12,880 nucleotides of DNA from JBQTIP01 sp052388025 (GTDB lineage: Bacteria; Actinomycetota; UBA4738; HRBIN12), in NCBI GenBank assembly GCA_052388025.1, contig JBQTIP010000011.1, forward strand, positions 1-12,880, in the 5' to 3' direction. Shown piece by piece: positions 12,802 through 12,880 of this stretch. The notes beneath the pieces were generated by a model, which saw only the letters and a list, made by a program, of their open reading frames with translations, did no database searches and was not told where the DNA came from. The first letter of the stretch is position 1; each line of letters begins with the position of its first letter. A program made the translations under genes and the position numbers.

Positions 12802-12880
12802 TCAGCCGGGACGGAACGGGGGGAGGCCGTCGCCATCCTCCGAGACGATCGCCCCGCTCGAGTTGACGAGCCCGGCAAGC
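12802..12880 (-). CDS. C-terminal end of an unidentified gene (runs off the right edge)
   Basis: A minus-strand frame is open from the window edge to TGA at 12804-12802. Its last 25 residues include LAGLVNSSGAIVSEDG and end GLPPFRPG. Third positions are almost all G or C, as in the surrounding genes, and the frame ends 32 bases from the rhomboid stop, as expected for a convergent neighbour. It is too short to assign a family. Another minus-strand frame through this stretch continues antisense into the rhomboid gene and is judged a shadow. Confidence 0.45.
   Translation of the reverse strand, partial: LAGLVNSSGAIVSEDGDGLPPFRPG

Noticed and set aside
1..12880. Mobile elements, CRISPR arrays, tRNA or rRNA genes.
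   Set aside because: No transposase or integrase motifs, no regularly spaced repeats, and no cloverleaf or rRNA-like sequence were seen on either strand.

Overview
The window looks like chromosomal DNA of a high-GC member of the Actinomycetota, probably from a deep-branching or uncultured lineage. The grounds are strongly GC-biased third codon positions, frequent GTG starts, apparently leaderless promoters, GTTCACC-type PHO boxes, and gene families largely confined to that phylum: the phosphomutase-like / DUF3090 / SCO1664 trio and a TIGR03668-type F420-linked oxidoreductase. Family names come from memory of motifs, not from a search. I see no mobile element, CRISPR array, tRNA or rRNA.

Left third (1-4113, minus strand): a high-affinity phosphate uptake operon in the order pstS-pstC-pstA-pstB-phoU. 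phoU runs off the left edge. The genes are tightly packed: pstC/pstA meet at TGATC, pstA/pstB overlap, and pstB/phoU meet at TGATG. pstA has a perfect Shine-Dalgarno but no ATG, GTG or TTG at the expected place.

Divergent control region (4114-4497): about 380 bases between pstS and an oppositely transcribed PhoR/SenX3-like histidine kinase. It holds two sets of 11-bp-phased direct repeats matching the actinobacterial PHO box, one on the pstS side and one just upstream of the kinase -10. It also holds a 15-bp hairpin in the presumed pstS leader and a five-codon reading frame that overlaps the kinase start codon. Kinase and transporter therefore look co-regulated by phosphate, but no response regulator is visible in the window.

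Middle (5893-7766, plus): the actinobacterial trio of a histidine-phosphatase-fold protein, a DUF3090 protein ending in a zinc-ribbon-like CxxC module, and an SCO1664-family protein with kinase-like NxDR and DHG motifs. Next (7811-8910) is an ECF-like sigma factor that overlaps by four bases an O6-alkylguanine-DNA alkyltransferase carrying an unusual N-terminal helix. No anti-sigma factor is present.

Right third (8937-12769, plus): two lipoproteins (one helical and unrecognised, one ending in a thioredoxin-like domain with CX4C), a CDF zinc exporter, an F420-type PPOX-fold protein with no canonical start codon, and a rhomboid protease with a B-box-like zinc finger at its N-terminus. The last 79 bases hold the end of an unidentified convergent gene.

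A thread through the plus-strand genes is the arrangement TANNNT, six to eight bases, then the start codon. It suggests many mRNAs here begin at or next to the start codon, in contrast to the Shine-Dalgarno-led pst operon.
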